NCBI RefSeq assembly: GCF_001672775.1
Contig: NZ_LZKJ01000125.1
Span: 1 to 64,000, forward strand
Reading direction: 5' to 3'
From: Mycobacterium kyorinense
GTDB lineage: Bacteria > Actinomycetota > Actinomycetes > Mycobacteriales > Mycobacteriaceae
Length of the DNA stretch: 64,000 nt
In this document: positions 18,953 through 28,042 of the stretch, in pieces
Numbering within the stretch: the first letter of the stretch is position 1
Layout: the number at the start of each line of letters is the position of its first letter
Program-made: the position numbers and the translations under genes
The notes under the pieces: generated by a model
Database searches by the model: none
What the model saw: the letters and a program-made list of their open reading frames with translations, nothing else
What the model was told of the DNA's origin: nothing

Positions 18953-19849
18953 TCACGCCGCTTTGCGGCGCTGCAACTGCCCGTCAATCCGGCGGACGAG
19001 GTCACCCGGTCGGTACCTGACATCTTCGGCCACGATGGGTATGGCCACCCAATCCAGTTCTTGCAACGCCGCCGATCGTCGGCGGTCCCTGAAGAACGCG
19101 CCTGGGCCGCTGTGCCAGTCGACGCCGTCGTACTCGGCGGCGACCCGGTACTCGGGCCAGGCGAAATCCACCCGCCATCGGTTGCCGTTCGCGTCGACGA
19201 TTGTGTGCTGCAGCACTGGCGTCGGTAAGCCTCCGTCGATCATGACCAACCGCGCCTCGCTCTCCATTGGCGACTCAGCCTCGGGAGCGGCCAACGCAAG
19301 CAGTTCGCGGACGGTGACGATGCCGCGCCGACCCGACTGCCTTCTGACGGCTCTCGCCAAGCTGTCGCGGGTGCATGTGCCGCTGCGCAGGGCTGCGTCG
19401 AGCGTCGCCAGTGCTCGCGGCCGGCGCAGGCCACGAGCTACCTCGATGGCGGTCCATGCGGGCGTGGTAGCGGGTCGGTCAACGACCGTAGTCAACGGAG
19501 CGCCCTTACGGCGATGCACGATCAGACCGTCTGCGGACCGCAATTGTTGGCCGGCCGGATTGAGCACATGCAGATCCGGACTCTCCTCGGTGTCAAAGCC
19601 GTACGCTGCGGCCGCAGTGCTTAGACAAACGGCGACAGTTGTACCAGTTGCGAGGTCGAGTCCACGCAACTGCAGCCGGCGGTCGATCTCACCGTGCCCA
19701 TAAATGCCATACCAAATCTTTTGCAGTGCACCATGTTTCAGTTCCGACTCAAGCCCGCGGCGGGTTAGGAACTTCAGTGCCTGGGCGGACGTAACTACTC
19801 CTCCTTGCTCGTCGAGCAGCCGGTTCAGCTCCCTGTTCATAGCCGTCAT
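18953..19849 (-). CDS. AbiEi/DUF559-like protein with C-terminal Vsr-like nuclease fold
   Basis: This 298-residue protein starts with a winged-helix-like segment (LLDEQGGVVTSAQALKFLTR) of the kind called AbiEi-type antitoxin domain. Its C-terminal third has the DUF559 pattern: RWRVDFAWPEYRVAAEYDG, then WHS and FRDRRR, which is the acidic core of a Vsr/PD-(D/E)XK nuclease fold. Many paralogues occur in mycobacteria, and their role is unknown; no partner toxin is next to it. It sits between 30-bp inverted repeats, which suggests it moved as a cassette. Start codons at 19849 and 19840 are both possible. Confidence 0.7.
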   Translation of the reverse strand: MTAMNRELNRLLDEQGGVVTSAQALKFLTRRGLESELKHGALQKIWYGIYGHGEIDRRLQLRGLDLATGTTVAVCLSTAAAAYGFDTEESPDLHVLNPAGQQLRSADGLIVHRRKGAPLTTVVDRPATTPAWTAIEVARGLRRPRALATLDAALRSGTCTRDSLARAVRRQSGRRGIVTVRELLALAAPEAESPMESEARLVMIDGGLPTPVLQHTIVDANGNRWRVDFAWPEYRVAAEYDGVDWHSGPGAFFRDRRRSAALQELDWVAIPIVAEDVRYRPGDLVRRIDGQLQRRKAA

Positions 19850-19968
19850 CGTCAGGACATCGGGCGCCCCGCGGATTCGGCCTCACCTGTGTCGGGTCGG
19901 ATTGTGAATAAAGCCGCAGCTGTGCATAGTCCACCTCGCGTCGAGGGTGCGTCGTTGTACAGCATTTG

Positions 19969-19998
19969 CGGCGTGTCGGCGTACAAACACGCACGCTC
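19969..19998 (-). repeat. right 30-bp inverted repeat flanking the nuclease-like gene
   Basis: This is the exact reverse complement of 18889-18918. The remaining gap 19850-20008 also contains the short palindrome CCTCG-CGT-CGAGG at 19933-19945. Confidence 0.9.
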
Positions 19999-20008
19999 GC
20001 GGCGGAAG

Positions 20009-21178
20009 TCAGAAGCCGGCAGCCTGCTCAACGATGTTGACCAGCACCCGCACGCCGATCGCCAGGGCGCGCTCGTCGAGATCGAAGGTGGGCTGGTGCA
20101 GATCCAACTGCGGCCCCTGGCCCGACCACACCCCGAGTCGCGCCATCGCTCCGGGGATCTCCTCTAAATACCAGGAGAAATCCTCGCCACCGCCCGACTG
20201 CCGGGTATCAGCCAACACATCGGGGCCCACAGCCTCGATGGCATGCGCCAGGATCCGCGTCGAAACTTCCTCGTTGACCACCGGCGGCACGCCGCGGTGA
20301 TATTGCAGCGTGTGCTCGATCCCCAACGGTGACAGCAGCGCCGAGACGGCCTCGCGGATGATGCCCTCCAGGCTCTGCCAGGTCTCCCGGCTGGCGGTGC
20401 GCACAGTGCCGGCCAGCACGCCGGTCTGCGGGATCGCATTGGCGGCCACCCCGGCATTGACGGCGCCCCACACCAGCACTGTGCTTTTGCGCGGGTCGAT
20501 GCGGCGTGACAGCACCCCGGGCACCCCGGTGATCAGGGTGCCGATCCCATAGACCAGGTCGGCGGTCAGGTGCGGACGCGACGTGTGACCGCCCGGCGAA
20601 TACAACGCGATCTCGAGCCGGTCCGCCGCCGACGTGATCGGGCCGGGTTTCACCGCGACCCGCCCTACCGCCAGCCGGGGATCGCAGTGCAGCGCGAAGA
20701 TCCGGGAGACGCCGGACAGCGCCCCAGCCGCGATCGCGTCGATCGCCCCGCCCGGCATCAGCTCTTCGGCCGCCTGGAAGATCAGCCGCACCCCGACCGG
20801 CAGTTCGGGCACCGAAGCCAATGCTTGCGCGGTGCCGAGCAGGATCGCGGTGTGCCCGTCGTGCCCGCAGGCGTGCGCGACGTTGGGCATCGTCGACTCA
20901 TAGGGAGCGCCGGTCCGCTCGGCCATCGGCAACGCGTCCATGTCGGCGCGCAGCGCGATCCGCGGTTCGTTTTCCGGGCCGAAATCGCAGGTCAGTCCGG
21001 TGCCGCCGGGAAGCACCTTCGGGTTGAGGCCAACATCGGCCAGCCGCTCCGCGACGAACTGGGTGGTGGCGTACTCCTGCCGGCCCAGTTCCGGGTAGCG
21101 GTGGATGTGGCGGCGCCACTCGATCAGGTCGTCGTAGTGGGCGGCCAACCAGGATTCGGCGCTGTCGACGAGGCTCAT
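20009..21178 (-). CDS. amiA1: M20 family amidohydrolase
   Basis: The 389-residue metal-dependent amidohydrolase belongs to the M20 peptidase / N-acyl-amino-acid hydrolase family. Metal-binding segments are [10 protein letters not shown] near residue 103, [11 protein letters not shown] near 137, the C-terminal GGEDFSWY, and HQPTFDLDE. The dimerisation domain lies between about residues 180 and 290. It matches AmiA1 of M. tuberculosis. Its ATG overlaps, as ATGA, the stop of a 45-codon remnant of the neighbouring amiB1, so translation of that remnant is probably coupled to it. The natural substrate is unknown. Confidence 0.9.
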   Translation of the reverse strand: MSLVDSAESWLAAHYDDLIEWRRHIHRYPELGRQEYATTQFVAERLADVGLNPKVLPGGTGLTCDFGPENEPRIALRADMDALPMAERTGAPYESTMPNVAHACGHDGHTAILLGTAQALASVPELPVGVRLIFQAAEELMPGGAIDAIAAGALSGVSRIFALHCDPRLAVGRVAVKPGPITSAADRLEIALYSPGGHTSRPHLTADLVYGIGTLITGVPGVLSRRIDPRKSTVLVWGAVNAGVAANAIPQTGVLAGTVRTASRETWQSLEGIIREAVSALLSPLGIEHTLQYHRGVPPVVNEEVSTRILAHAIEAVGPDVLADTRQSGGGEDFSWYLEEIPGAMARLGVWSGQGPQLDLHQPTFDLDERALAIGVRVLVNIVEQAAGF

Positions 21179-21312
21179 GGCGCCGCTCGAAACACGATGC
21201 GCGCGAACACCAATTCCGGTTCAGGGTGGACTGCCTCGGACAGATCAACCAGGTCGATGCCACGGCGCCACACCGCATCGTCGACGGCATTCAACGCGGT
21301 GACAGTGGGCAT
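21175..21312 (-). pseudogene. amiB1: N-terminal remnant of amiB1, now a 45-codon leader ORF
   Basis: The frame encodes [20 protein letters not shown], then [20 protein letters not shown], and ends after FRAAP. The [12 protein letters not shown] stretch is the typical N-terminal helix of M20 amidohydrolases, and M. tuberculosis carries amiB1 just upstream of amiA1. Everything after about residue 40 is missing, so a deletion seems to have joined the amiB1 start to the amiA1 start. The stop overlaps the amiA1 ATG. GATACT lies 6 bases before its ATG, so it may still be transcribed and translated. Confidence 0.75.
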
Positions 21313-21318
21313 TCTCGC

Positions 21319-21338
21319 AGTATCTCACCGAGTAGGCT
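21319..21338. promoter_or_regulatory. divergent -10 boxes for amiB1'/amiA1 and deoD
   Basis: On the minus strand GATACT (21319-21324) is 6 bases from the amiB1-remnant ATG. On the plus strand TAGGCT (21333-21338) is 8 bases from the deoD GTG. Both genes lack a Shine-Dalgarno sequence. Confidence 0.4.
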
Positions 21339-21346
21339 CGCGCATT

Positions 21347-22150
21347 GTGACTGGTCCGCCCGATGCCGACGCGCTGGCGCAACGGGCGGCGAAACTCATC
21401 GCCGAGGGCACCGGTGTCGCTGAGCACGACGTCGCGATTGTGCTCGGGTCGGGATGGGCGCCGGCCGTGACGGCGCTAGGCACCGCGACCGCAGTCCTAC
21501 CGATGGCCGAGTTGCCCGGGTTCACGCCGCCCACCGCCGTCGGGCACATCGGTGAGGTGTTGTCGGTCGGCATCGGGGAACACCGAGTACTGGTATTGGC
21601 CGGTCGTATCCACGCCTACGAAGGACACGACCTGCTGCACGTCGTGCATCCGGTGCGGGCGGCCTGCGCGGCGGGCGCCCGGGTCGTCATCCTCACCAAT
21701 GCGGCCGGCGGTCTTCGCACGGACTTCGACATCGGTCAGCCGGTGCTGATCAGCGACCATCTGAATCTGACCGCCCGGTCCCCGCTGGTCGGGCCGCAGT
21801 TCGTGGATCTGGTCGATGCCTACGCACCGCGGCTGCGGGAGTTGGCCCGACAAGTCGACCCCGCGCTGGCCGACGGTGTGTATGCGGGGTTGCCTGGACC
21901 GCATTACGAGACGCCGGCCGAAATCCGGATGCTGCGCGTGCTCGGAGCCGACCTGGTCGGAATGTCGACGGTGCACGAGGCGATCGCCGCGCGGGCGGCG
22001 GGCGCCGAGGTGCTGGGCGTATCGCTGGTGACGAACCTGGCGGCCGGGATCACCGGCGAACCGCTCAGCCACGTCGAGGTGCTGGCCGCCGGCTCCGCCT
22101 CGGCCACCCGAATGGGTTCGCTGCTGGCCGACGTCGTCGCCCGGCTGTGA
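21347..22150 (+). CDS. deoD: purine nucleoside phosphorylase
   Basis: This 267-residue enzyme cleaves purine nucleosides with phosphate to base and ribose 1-phosphate. It is the trimeric class: GSGW near residue 34, the GRIHAYEGH loop, LTNAAGGL with the conserved Asn, and [15 protein letters not shown] at 21347 gives the family length and follows a -10 box; a much longer upstream open frame is antisense to amiA1 and is rejected. The stop overlaps pmmB as GTGA, so deoD and pmmB are coupled and together feed ribose 1-phosphate to a phosphosugar mutase. Confidence 0.93.
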   Translation: MTGPPDADALAQRAAKLIAEGTGVAEHDVAIVLGSGWAPAVTALGTATAVLPMAELPGFTPPTAVGHIGEVLSVGIGEHRVLVLAGRIHAYEGHDLLHVVHPVRAACAAGARVVILTNAAGGLRTDFDIGQPVLISDHLNLTARSPLVGPQFVDLVDAYAPRLRELARQVDPALADGVYAGLPGPHYETPAEIRMLRVLGADLVGMSTVHEAIAARAAGAEVLGVSLVTNLAAGITGEPLSHVEVLAAGSASATRMGSLLADVVARL

Positions 22151-23742
22151 GTCCCGAGGAGTGGATCGCGCACGATCCAGATCCGGCGACGGCCGCTGAG
22201 CTGGCCCGCTGCGATCCCGCTGAACTGTCGGCGCGGTTCGCCCGGCCGTTGACGTTCGGCACCGCCGGGTTACGCGGTCCGGTGCGGGGCGGCCCGGACG
22301 CGATGAACCTCGCGGTGGTGTTGCGCGCCAGCTGGGCGGTGGCGCAAGTGCTCAAACGCCGCGCTTCGACCGGTTCGACGGTTATCGTCGGGCGCGACGC
22401 CCGGCACGGTTCGGATGCGTTCGCCGCGGCAACCGCTGAAGTGCTTGCGGCCGAGGGCTTTTCCGTCCTGCTCCTGCCGCAGCCGGTGCCGACGCCGGTC
22501 GTGGCGTTCGCGGTGCGTCATATTGGCGCGGCGGCCGGCATCCAGATCACCGCCTCACACAACCCGCCGGTCGACAATGGCTACAAGGTGTATTTCGACG
22601 GTGGCATTCAGATCATCTCCCCCACCGACCGCGACATCGAAAGCGCCATGGCGGCAGCACCTTTCGCCGACCGCATCGCGCGTTCACCCGTCGAACCCGC
22701 AGCCGGCGCGCTGCACGACCGCTACATCGAGCGGGCCGCCAATGTGCGGCGTTCGACGGCGGGTTCGGTTCGAGTAGCGCTGACACCGCTGCACGGGGTG
22801 GGCGGCGCAATCGCCGTCGCAACTTTGCGCCGCGCCGGGTTCGACGACGTGCACACGGTGTCCGCCCAATTCGCCCCGGATCCCGACTTCCCTACCGTGG
22901 CGTTCCCCAACCCCGAAGAGCCCGGGGTCACCGACGCGCTGCTCGCCCTGGCCGCCGACGTCGACGCCGACATCGCGATCGCGCTGGATCCCGACGCCGA
23001 CCGCTGCGCCGTCGGGATACCCACCCCGTCGGGGTGGCGCATGCTGTCCGGCGACGAAACCGGCTGGCTACTCGGCGATTACCTCCTCGCCCAGGCTGAT
23101 ACCCCCACGACGAGTGTGGTGGCCAGCACGGTGGTGTCGTCGCGGATGCTGGCCGCGATCGCCGCGCACTACGGCGCCCGGCACGCCGAGACCCTCACCG
23201 GGTTCAAATGGTTGGCCCGCGCCGACGAAGACCTGCCGGAGAGCACCTTGATCTACGCCTATGAGGAGGCGATCGGACACTGCGTGGACCCGGACGCGGT
23301 GCGCGACAAGGACGGCATCAGCGCCGCGGTGCTGGCGTGTGATCTGGTGGCGTCATTGATCGGCCAGGGCCGTTCGGTGCTCGATGTGCTCGACGATCTC
23401 GCGCGCCGCTACGGGGTGCACCTCGTGGGCGCCGTGACACGTCCGGTGGCTGACAGCGGCGAGGCCGCCGAGTTCATGCGCCGGTTGCGGTCGAACCATC
23501 CCGCAGAATTGGCCGGATACGGCGTCAGCACAACCGATCTCGCGCCGCGCACCGACGCGCTGGTCTTCACCGGCGGTGCCGACGACACGTCAGTCCGGGT
23601 TGTCGTCCGCCCGTCGGGCACCGAACCAAAACTCAAGTGCTACCTGGAAGTGCGCCGTGCACCCGTCGACGACCTGGATCACGCCCGCCAGCACGCCGCC
23701 GCGCTACGTGACGACCTGATCGCCGCGATCCAAAGGTGGTAG
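22147..23742 (+). CDS. pmmB: phosphohexomutase (phosphomannomutase/phosphoglucomutase family)
   Basis: The 531-residue alpha-D-phosphohexomutase has the phosphoserine loop TASHNPP with Ser137, the magnesium loop [10 protein letters not shown], the sugar-specificity loop ending in YEEAIGH, and the phosphate-binding RPSGTEPK near the C-terminus. Coupling to deoD suggests that, like PGM2-type enzymes, it may act on ribose 1-phosphate; the name phosphomannomutase is inherited. GTG at 22147 overlaps the deoD stop. Confidence 0.9.
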   Translation: MSPEEWIAHDPDPATAAELARCDPAELSARFARPLTFGTAGLRGPVRGGPDAMNLAVVLRASWAVAQVLKRRASTGSTVIVGRDARHGSDAFAAATAEVLAAEGFSVLLLPQPVPTPVVAFAVRHIGAAAGIQITASHNPPVDNGYKVYFDGGIQIISPTDRDIESAMAAAPFADRIARSPVEPAAGALHDRYIERAANVRRSTAGSVRVALTPLHGVGGAIAVATLRRAGFDDVHTVSAQFAPDPDFPTVAFPNPEEPGVTDALLALAADVDADIAIALDPDADRCAVGIPTPSGWRMLSGDETGWLLGDYLLAQADTPTTSVVASTVVSSRMLAAIAAHYGARHAETLTGFKWLARADEDLPESTLIYAYEEAIGHCVDPDAVRDKDGISAAVLACDLVASLIGQGRSVLDVLDDLARRYGVHLVGAVTRPVADSGEAAEFMRRLRSNHPAELAGYGVSTTDLAPRTDALVFTGGADDTSVRVVVRPSGTEPKLKCYLEVRRAPVDDLDHARQHAAALRDDLIAAIQRW

Positions 23743-23743
23743 C

Positions 23744-24367
23744 TCAGCGCGGACCGAATTGCCGATCGCCGGCATCGCCGAGCCCCGGGACAATGTAGGC
23801 GTTTTCGTCGAGGCGCTCGTCGATCGCAGCGGTGAACAGCCGCACTGTCGGAGCCGACTCCTCCAGCGCGGCAATGCCCTCCGGTGCCGCCACCACACAC
23901 AGCACGGTGATGTCGACCGCGCCACGGCGACACAGCAATCCGATGGTGTGCGCCATCGACCCACCGGTGGCCAGCATCGGGTCAAGCACCATCACCGCCT
24001 GCTCGCTCAGGTCTTCGGGCAGCGACTCCAAATACGGGACCGGCAGGAAGGTTTGCTCATCGCGGGCGACCCCCACGAACCCGACTCGGGCTTCGGGCAG
24101 CAATGCATGCGCTTGATCAACCATGCCCAGACCGGCCCGCAGCACCGGCACCAGCAGCGGCGGCCTGGCCAGCCGCCTACCGGCGGTGTGGGCCAATGGT
24201 GTGCGCACCGTGATGGTCTCGCAGGACGCATCCCGGGTGGCCTCGTAGACCAGCATCAACGTCAGGTCGCGTAGCGCGGCGCGAAACGCCGCGCTGCCGG
24301 TCTGTTCGTCGCGCAGCGTGGTGAGTCGGGCAGCGGCCAGCGGGTGGTCGACGACGCACACCTCCAC
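23744..24367 (-). CDS. upp: uracil phosphoribosyltransferase
   Basis: This 207-residue salvage enzyme joins uracil to PRPP to make UMP. The PRPP loop reads [16 protein letters not shown], and the uracil-binding end is [18 protein letters not shown] at 24367 ([15 protein letters not shown]) gives exactly the 207 residues of the M. tuberculosis enzyme; the longer frame would overlap the sapM promoter. It converges with pmmB (one base between stops) and is divergent from sapM. Confidence 0.94.
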   Translation of the reverse strand: MEVCVVDHPLAAARLTTLRDEQTGSAAFRAALRDLTLMLVYEATRDASCETITVRTPLAHTAGRRLARPPLLVPVLRAGLGMVDQAHALLPEARVGFVGVARDEQTFLPVPYLESLPEDLSEQAVMVLDPMLATGGSMAHTIGLLCRRGAVDITVLCVVAAPEGIAALEESAPTVRLFTAAIDERLDENAYIVPGLGDAGDRQFGPR

Positions 24368-24437
24368 GGCAATCGACCCTAGTATTTTGCTGCTGGACAC
24401 GCGTGCGTTCATCGCGGGCTGCCCGAACATCGACTCC

Positions 24438-24443
24438 TATACT
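24438..24443 (+). promoter_or_regulatory. -10 box of sapM, leaderless
   Basis: TATACT lies 6 bases before the sapM ATG at 24450, with no Shine-Dalgarno sequence. The spacing fits leaderless transcription. Confidence 0.55.
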
Positions 24444-24449
24444 CCCGGC

Positions 24450-25355
24450 ATGCGACGCCGTCGCGGGCGCTATGCCAACCGATACCGGTCCGTCAGCCTG
24501 TTTGGCACATTGGCGTTGCTGGCCGTCGTGATGTCGTGGCCGACAGCACATTTCGCCGGGCCGAAAGCTCCAGTGAGCTTTGCCGCCGCCACCGTCCCGT
24601 CGCCGGCCCACGTCGTCGTCGTCGTGGAGGAGAACCGCTCCTATTCGAACATCATCGGCAACGCGGCGGCCCCCTATATCAACGCCTTGGCCGCCGGTGG
24701 GGCGTCGATGACGCAATCGTTCGCCGAAGTGCATCCCAGCCAACCGAATTACTTCGCACTGTTTGCCGGAAGCACACTCGGGGTCAAGGAGAACACCTGC
24801 CCGGTCAACGGCGCCAACACCCCGAACCTGGGCGCGCAGTTGCTGGCCTCGGGACGCACCTTCATCGGGTTCGCCGAAGGGCTGCCGGCGGCCGGCTCGC
24901 AGGTCTGCAGCACCGCGAAGTACGCGCGCAAGCACGCGCCGTGGGTCAACTTCAGCAATATTCCGCCGTCGTACTCGCTGCCGTTCTCCGCATTTCCGCC
25001 ACCGCAGAACTACGCCAGCCTGCCGACCGTCTCATTCGTCATCCCCAACGTCGACAACGACATGCACGACGGCTCGATCGCCCGCGGCGACACCTGGCTG
25101 CAGCAGAATTTGTCGGCCTACGCCGAGTGGGCGAAAGCCAACAACAGCTTGCTGATTTTGACCTGGGACGAGGACGACAACTCTGAAAACAACCGGATCC
25201 CGACGATCTTCTACGGAGCCAACGTCAGGCCCGGCACCTACAGTCAACCGATGAGCCACTACAACCTGCTGTCCACCCTGGAGCAGATGTACGGGCTGCC
25301 CAAGCTGGGGTTGGCGGCGCGGGCGCCGGCCATCACCGACATCTGGGTCGGCTAG
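24450..25355 (+). CDS. sapM: secreted acid phosphatase SapM
   Basis: The 301-residue protein has an N-terminal signal sequence (basic MRRRRGRYANRYR, then a hydrophobic core) and a phosphoesterase domain of the phospholipase C / acid phosphatase fold, with VVVVEENRSYSNI, HPSQPNYFALFAG and TWDEDDNS. In M. tuberculosis SapM dephosphorylates phosphatidylinositol 3-phosphate on the phagosome. Cysteines in KENTCPVNG and SQVCSTAK can form a disulfide. ATG at 24450 follows a TATACT box by 6 bases. Identity is clear from the extended match with the M. tuberculosis protein. Confidence 0.92.
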   Translation: MRRRRGRYANRYRSVSLFGTLALLAVVMSWPTAHFAGPKAPVSFAAATVPSPAHVVVVVEENRSYSNIIGNAAAPYINALAAGGASMTQSFAEVHPSQPNYFALFAGSTLGVKENTCPVNGANTPNLGAQLLASGRTFIGFAEGLPAAGSQVCSTAKYARKHAPWVNFSNIPPSYSLPFSAFPPPQNYASLPTVSFVIPNVDNDMHDGSIARGDTWLQQNLSAYAEWAKANNSLLILTWDEDDNSENNRIPTIFYGANVRPGTYSQPMSHYNLLSTLEQMYGLPKLGLAARAPAITDIWVG

Positions 25356-25386
25356 CCCGCTCGGCCACCGGCACGGCACCCGTCGT

Positions 25387-25392
25387 TATTCT
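25387..25392 (+). promoter_or_regulatory. -10 box of the Rv3311-like gene
   Basis: TATTCT lies 7 bases before the ATG at 25400, without a Shine-Dalgarno sequence. Confidence 0.4.
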
Positions 25393-25399
25393 GTGCCGC

Positions 25400-26665
25400 A
25401 TGGCTGCTGACCTCGTGCCGATCCGCCTGAGCCTGACCGCCGGTGACCGCTACACCATCTGGGCGCCCCGCTGGCGCGATGCCGGTGACGAGTGGGAGGC
25501 GTTCCTCGGCCACGACGAAGACTTGTACGGCTTCGAGACGGCCGCTGACCTGGTCGCCTTCGTGCGGACCAACACCGACAACGACCTGGTCGACCACCCG
25601 GGGTGGCAGCGGCTGACCGAGGCCAACGCGCACAAGCTGGACCCGGCCGAAGATCGGCAGTTCGACCTGGTCGCGGTCGAGGAGGTGGTCGCCGAGAAGC
25701 CGACCGAGGAGTCGGTGACCGCGCTGGCCGGCACGCTGGCCGTGGTGTCCTCGATCGGCTCGGTCTGCGAGCTGCCGGCGGTGATGAAGTTCTTCAACGG
25801 CAACCCGAGTCTGGGCACGGTGGCCGGCGGCATCGATCACTTCACCGGCAAAGCCGGGCTGCGGCGCTGGCATGCGATCGCCGAGGTCATCGCCCGCAGC
25901 TGGGATGACGTGCTGGCCGCCGTCGACGGCGTCATCAGCACTCCCGACGTCGACGCCGCCGCGGCGGCGAAGGCCGCCGACGAACTGGCGGAACCGCCCG
26001 AAGAGCCCGAGGAAGACGACGTCGAGCAAGCAGCGACGGACGAGACCGAGTCGGCCGACGATGCCGCCGAGGAAGTGGAGACCCGGGCGCCTGGTGACAC
26101 TGCGGTGCTCGGCGGCGACGAGGACTTCTGGGAAAAGGTGGGCATCGACCCGATCCAGCTCATGACCGGCGCGGGCACGTTTTACACCCTGCGGTGCTAT
26201 TTCGACGATCGTCCGATCTTCTTGGGCCGCAACGGGCGGGTCAGTGTGTTCAGCTCGGAGCGGGCGCTGGCGCGGTATCTGGCCGACGAGCACGACCATG
26301 ACCTGTCGGATTTGAGCACCTATGACGACATCCGCACCGCCGCCACCGACGGCTCGCTGCAGGTCGAGGTCACCGACGACAACGTCTACGTGCTGACTGG
26401 TCTCGGCGATGATCTTGCCGACGGGCCGGACGCGGTGGACCGGGAGCAGCTCGACCTGGCCGTGGAGTTGCTGCGCGATGTCGGGGATTACGCCGAGGAC
26501 AACACCGTCGACAAGGCGCTGACGGACGAACGCCCGCTGGGCAAGTTCGTGGCCTACGTCTTGGAGCCGGGTTCGGCGAGCAAGCCGGCCGCCCCGTTTG
26601 CCGAGGTGGTGCGCGAGTGGGAGGCGCTGGACCGGTTTGTGGAGTCGCGGCTCAGGCGCGAATAG
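25400..26665 (+). CDS. conserved protein of unknown function, Rv3311-like
   Basis: This 421-residue soluble acidic protein has two similar halves separated by a very acidic linker (about residues 190-235, rich in Glu, Asp and Ala). The N-terminal half starts with VPIRLSLTAGDRYTIWAPRW and the C-terminal half contains YTLRCYFDDRPIFLGRNGRV, both beta-rich. Length and position after sapM match Rv3311 of M. tuberculosis, which has no established role. Its stop overlaps by 14 bases the stop of the convergent gntR gene, marking the edge of an inserted island. Confidence 0.75.
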   Translation: MAADLVPIRLSLTAGDRYTIWAPRWRDAGDEWEAFLGHDEDLYGFETAADLVAFVRTNTDNDLVDHPGWQRLTEANAHKLDPAEDRQFDLVAVEEVVAEKPTEESVTALAGTLAVVSSIGSVCELPAVMKFFNGNPSLGTVAGGIDHFTGKAGLRRWHAIAEVIARSWDDVLAAVDGVISTPDVDAAAAAKAADELAEPPEEPEEDDVEQAATDETESADDAAEEVETRAPGDTAVLGGDEDFWEKVGIDPIQLMTGAGTFYTLRCYFDDRPIFLGRNGRVSVFSSERALARYLADEHDHDLSDLSTYDDIRTAATDGSLQVEVTDDNVYVLTGLGDDLADGPDAVDREQLDLAVELLRDVGDYAEDNTVDKALTDERPLGKFVAYVLEPGSASKPAAPFAEVVREWEALDRFVESRLRRE

Positions 26666-27332
26666 CGCGCAGCGCCAACAGCCGTCGGACCGCGTCGTCC
26701 ATGTGCTCGTCGATGAGCCGCAGCGCCGCTGCCTTATCACCGGAGCCGATGGCGTCGCGCAGCGTCACATGCTCGGCGACCTGCTCGGCCAGGTCCGGGT
26801 AGGTGTCCTGCAGTTCGCCGAGCAGCATCCGGGTTTCCAGCAACAGGGTGCGCATCGCCCGATGCAGTCGCGGGCTGCCGGCGCACGCGACCAGCACCTC
26901 GTGGAACTGCTGATCCGCGTCCGCCACTGCTGCGGCATCAAGGCGCGCGGCCGCCGCGATCATCGCGTCGACGGGCACCCCCAGACGGGCCCGGGCAGCC
27001 GCGGTGTCGTCACACAGAATCTCCTCGATGGCGGCGCGCTCGATGGCTTTACGGACCCGGTACACGTCAGACACGTCGGCTTCGGTGAGCTCGACCACGA
27101 AGATGCCGCGGTGGCGTTCGCTGCGCAACAGCCCCTCGGCCACCAGACGTTGCATCGCCTCCCGCAGCGGGCCGCGCGACACCGCGAACTGGGCAGCAAG
27201 GCCGGCTTCGCCCAGCTGTTGACCGGGGGCCAACTGGCCGCGGGTGATAGCGTCGCGCAGCCGCTCGGCGATCAGTTCGGCCGTCGACTGTCTGCTCAGC
27301 GGCTCGAAGGCTGCCGGATCCGACACCCTCAT
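26652..27332 (-). CDS. GntR-family regulator, FadR/FCD subfamily
   Basis: This 226-residue regulator has an N-terminal winged helix (LIAERLRDAITRGQLAPGQQ, then LAAQFAVSRGPLREAMQRLV) and a C-terminal all-helical FCD ligand domain with conserved histidines (QQFHEVLVA). ATG at 27332 is chosen because it overlaps the upstream stop as ATGA. It is the last gene of a three-gene minus-strand operon and is the natural candidate to bind the two ATTGTTGACAAT operators at 28838 and 31888, which match the FadR-type TNGTNNACNA pattern. Confidence 0.87.
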   Translation of the reverse strand: MRVSDPAAFEPLSRQSTAELIAERLRDAITRGQLAPGQQLGEAGLAAQFAVSRGPLREAMQRLVAEGLLRSERHRGIFVVELTEADVSDVYRVRKAIERAAIEEILCDDTAAARARLGVPVDAMIAAAARLDAAAVADADQQFHEVLVACAGSPRLHRAMRTLLLETRMLLGELQDTYPDLAEQVAEHVTLRDAIGSGDKAAALRLIDEHMDDAVRRLLALRAIRA

Positions 27333-28042
27333 CGTCGCTCCCCGAACAGTGACCCCAGGCCGGTGACGTGCCTCGTTATCCCCGCAATTCGCAAGCCCTC
27401 CCACACGGTGACCGCGTTGGCGGTCAACACCGGCTTGTCGAGCAGGCGCTCGAGTGCCTCGACCTGCGCCACGGTGTGCATGGCGGTGTCCGGGATCAGC
27501 AGCGCGTCGGCATTCGGATTGTCGTTGCGTTGGGCCAGCTTCTGCACCTGTTCCGGGTCCAGCCGCCCCACTTCGGCGGCGGTGTCGATACCGGCATTGC
27601 CCATCGATTCGACGCTGATGTCATGTGCGGCAAGAAAACTGACGAACAGGTCGGCGATGTCTCGCGGATAGCTGGCCGCTACGGCAACCCGCGAGCAGCC
27701 CAGTGCGGCCAGGGCATGGACGAACGCGAAGGAGGTGCTCGACGCCGGCACTCCGGCCGCCTTGGACAGTCCCTCGGCCTGCTCGACCGCCCCGTCGGGC
27801 CCGTAGACGAATCCCCCTGAGGTGCAGGCGAACATCACCGCATCCGGCCGGTGCGGCTGCAACAACGCCGCGCCCTCGGCCAGTTTTTCCGGGCTGCCCA
27901 GGTCGCGCAACTCGTCGACGGCGTGCAGGTCGGTTCCGTACACGTGCACCACGGCCAGGTTCACCCCGAGCCGCTCAGCAGCCCACGGGTAGTCGGATTC
28001 CGCGGCGTGGTCCGGATAGATGAAGCCGACGGTGTCGTTCAT
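27329..28042 (-). CDS. Asp/Glu racemase-fold protein (maleate isomerase-like), one Cys
   Basis: The 237-residue protein has the two-lobed racemase fold of maleate cis-trans isomerase and arylmalonate decarboxylase. The first active-site cysteine is present as Cys73 in FACTSG. At the place of the second catalytic cysteine the sequence is LLIPDT, so Cys is replaced by Asp, while the following KPVLTANAVTVW segment is kept. It therefore cannot use the two-Cys racemase mechanism. ATGA overlaps join it to its paralogue upstream and gntR downstream. The reaction is unknown. Confidence 0.75.
   Translation of the reverse strand: MNDTVGFIYPDHAAESDYPWAAERLGVNLAVVHVYGTDLHAVDELRDLGSPEKLAEGAALLQPHRPDAVMFACTSGGFVYGPDGAVEQAEGLSKAAGVPASSTSFAFVHALAALGCSRVAVAASYPRDIADLFVSFLAAHDISVESMGNAGIDTAAEVGRLDPEQVQKLAQRNDNPNADALLIPDTAMHTVAQVEALERLLDKPVLTANAVTVWEGLRIAGITRHVTGLGSLFGERR

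Noticed and set aside
20570..21346. long N-terminal extension of the deoD frame
   Set aside because: It runs antisense through amiA1 and the amiB1 remnant; deoD has its family start at the GTG at 21347.
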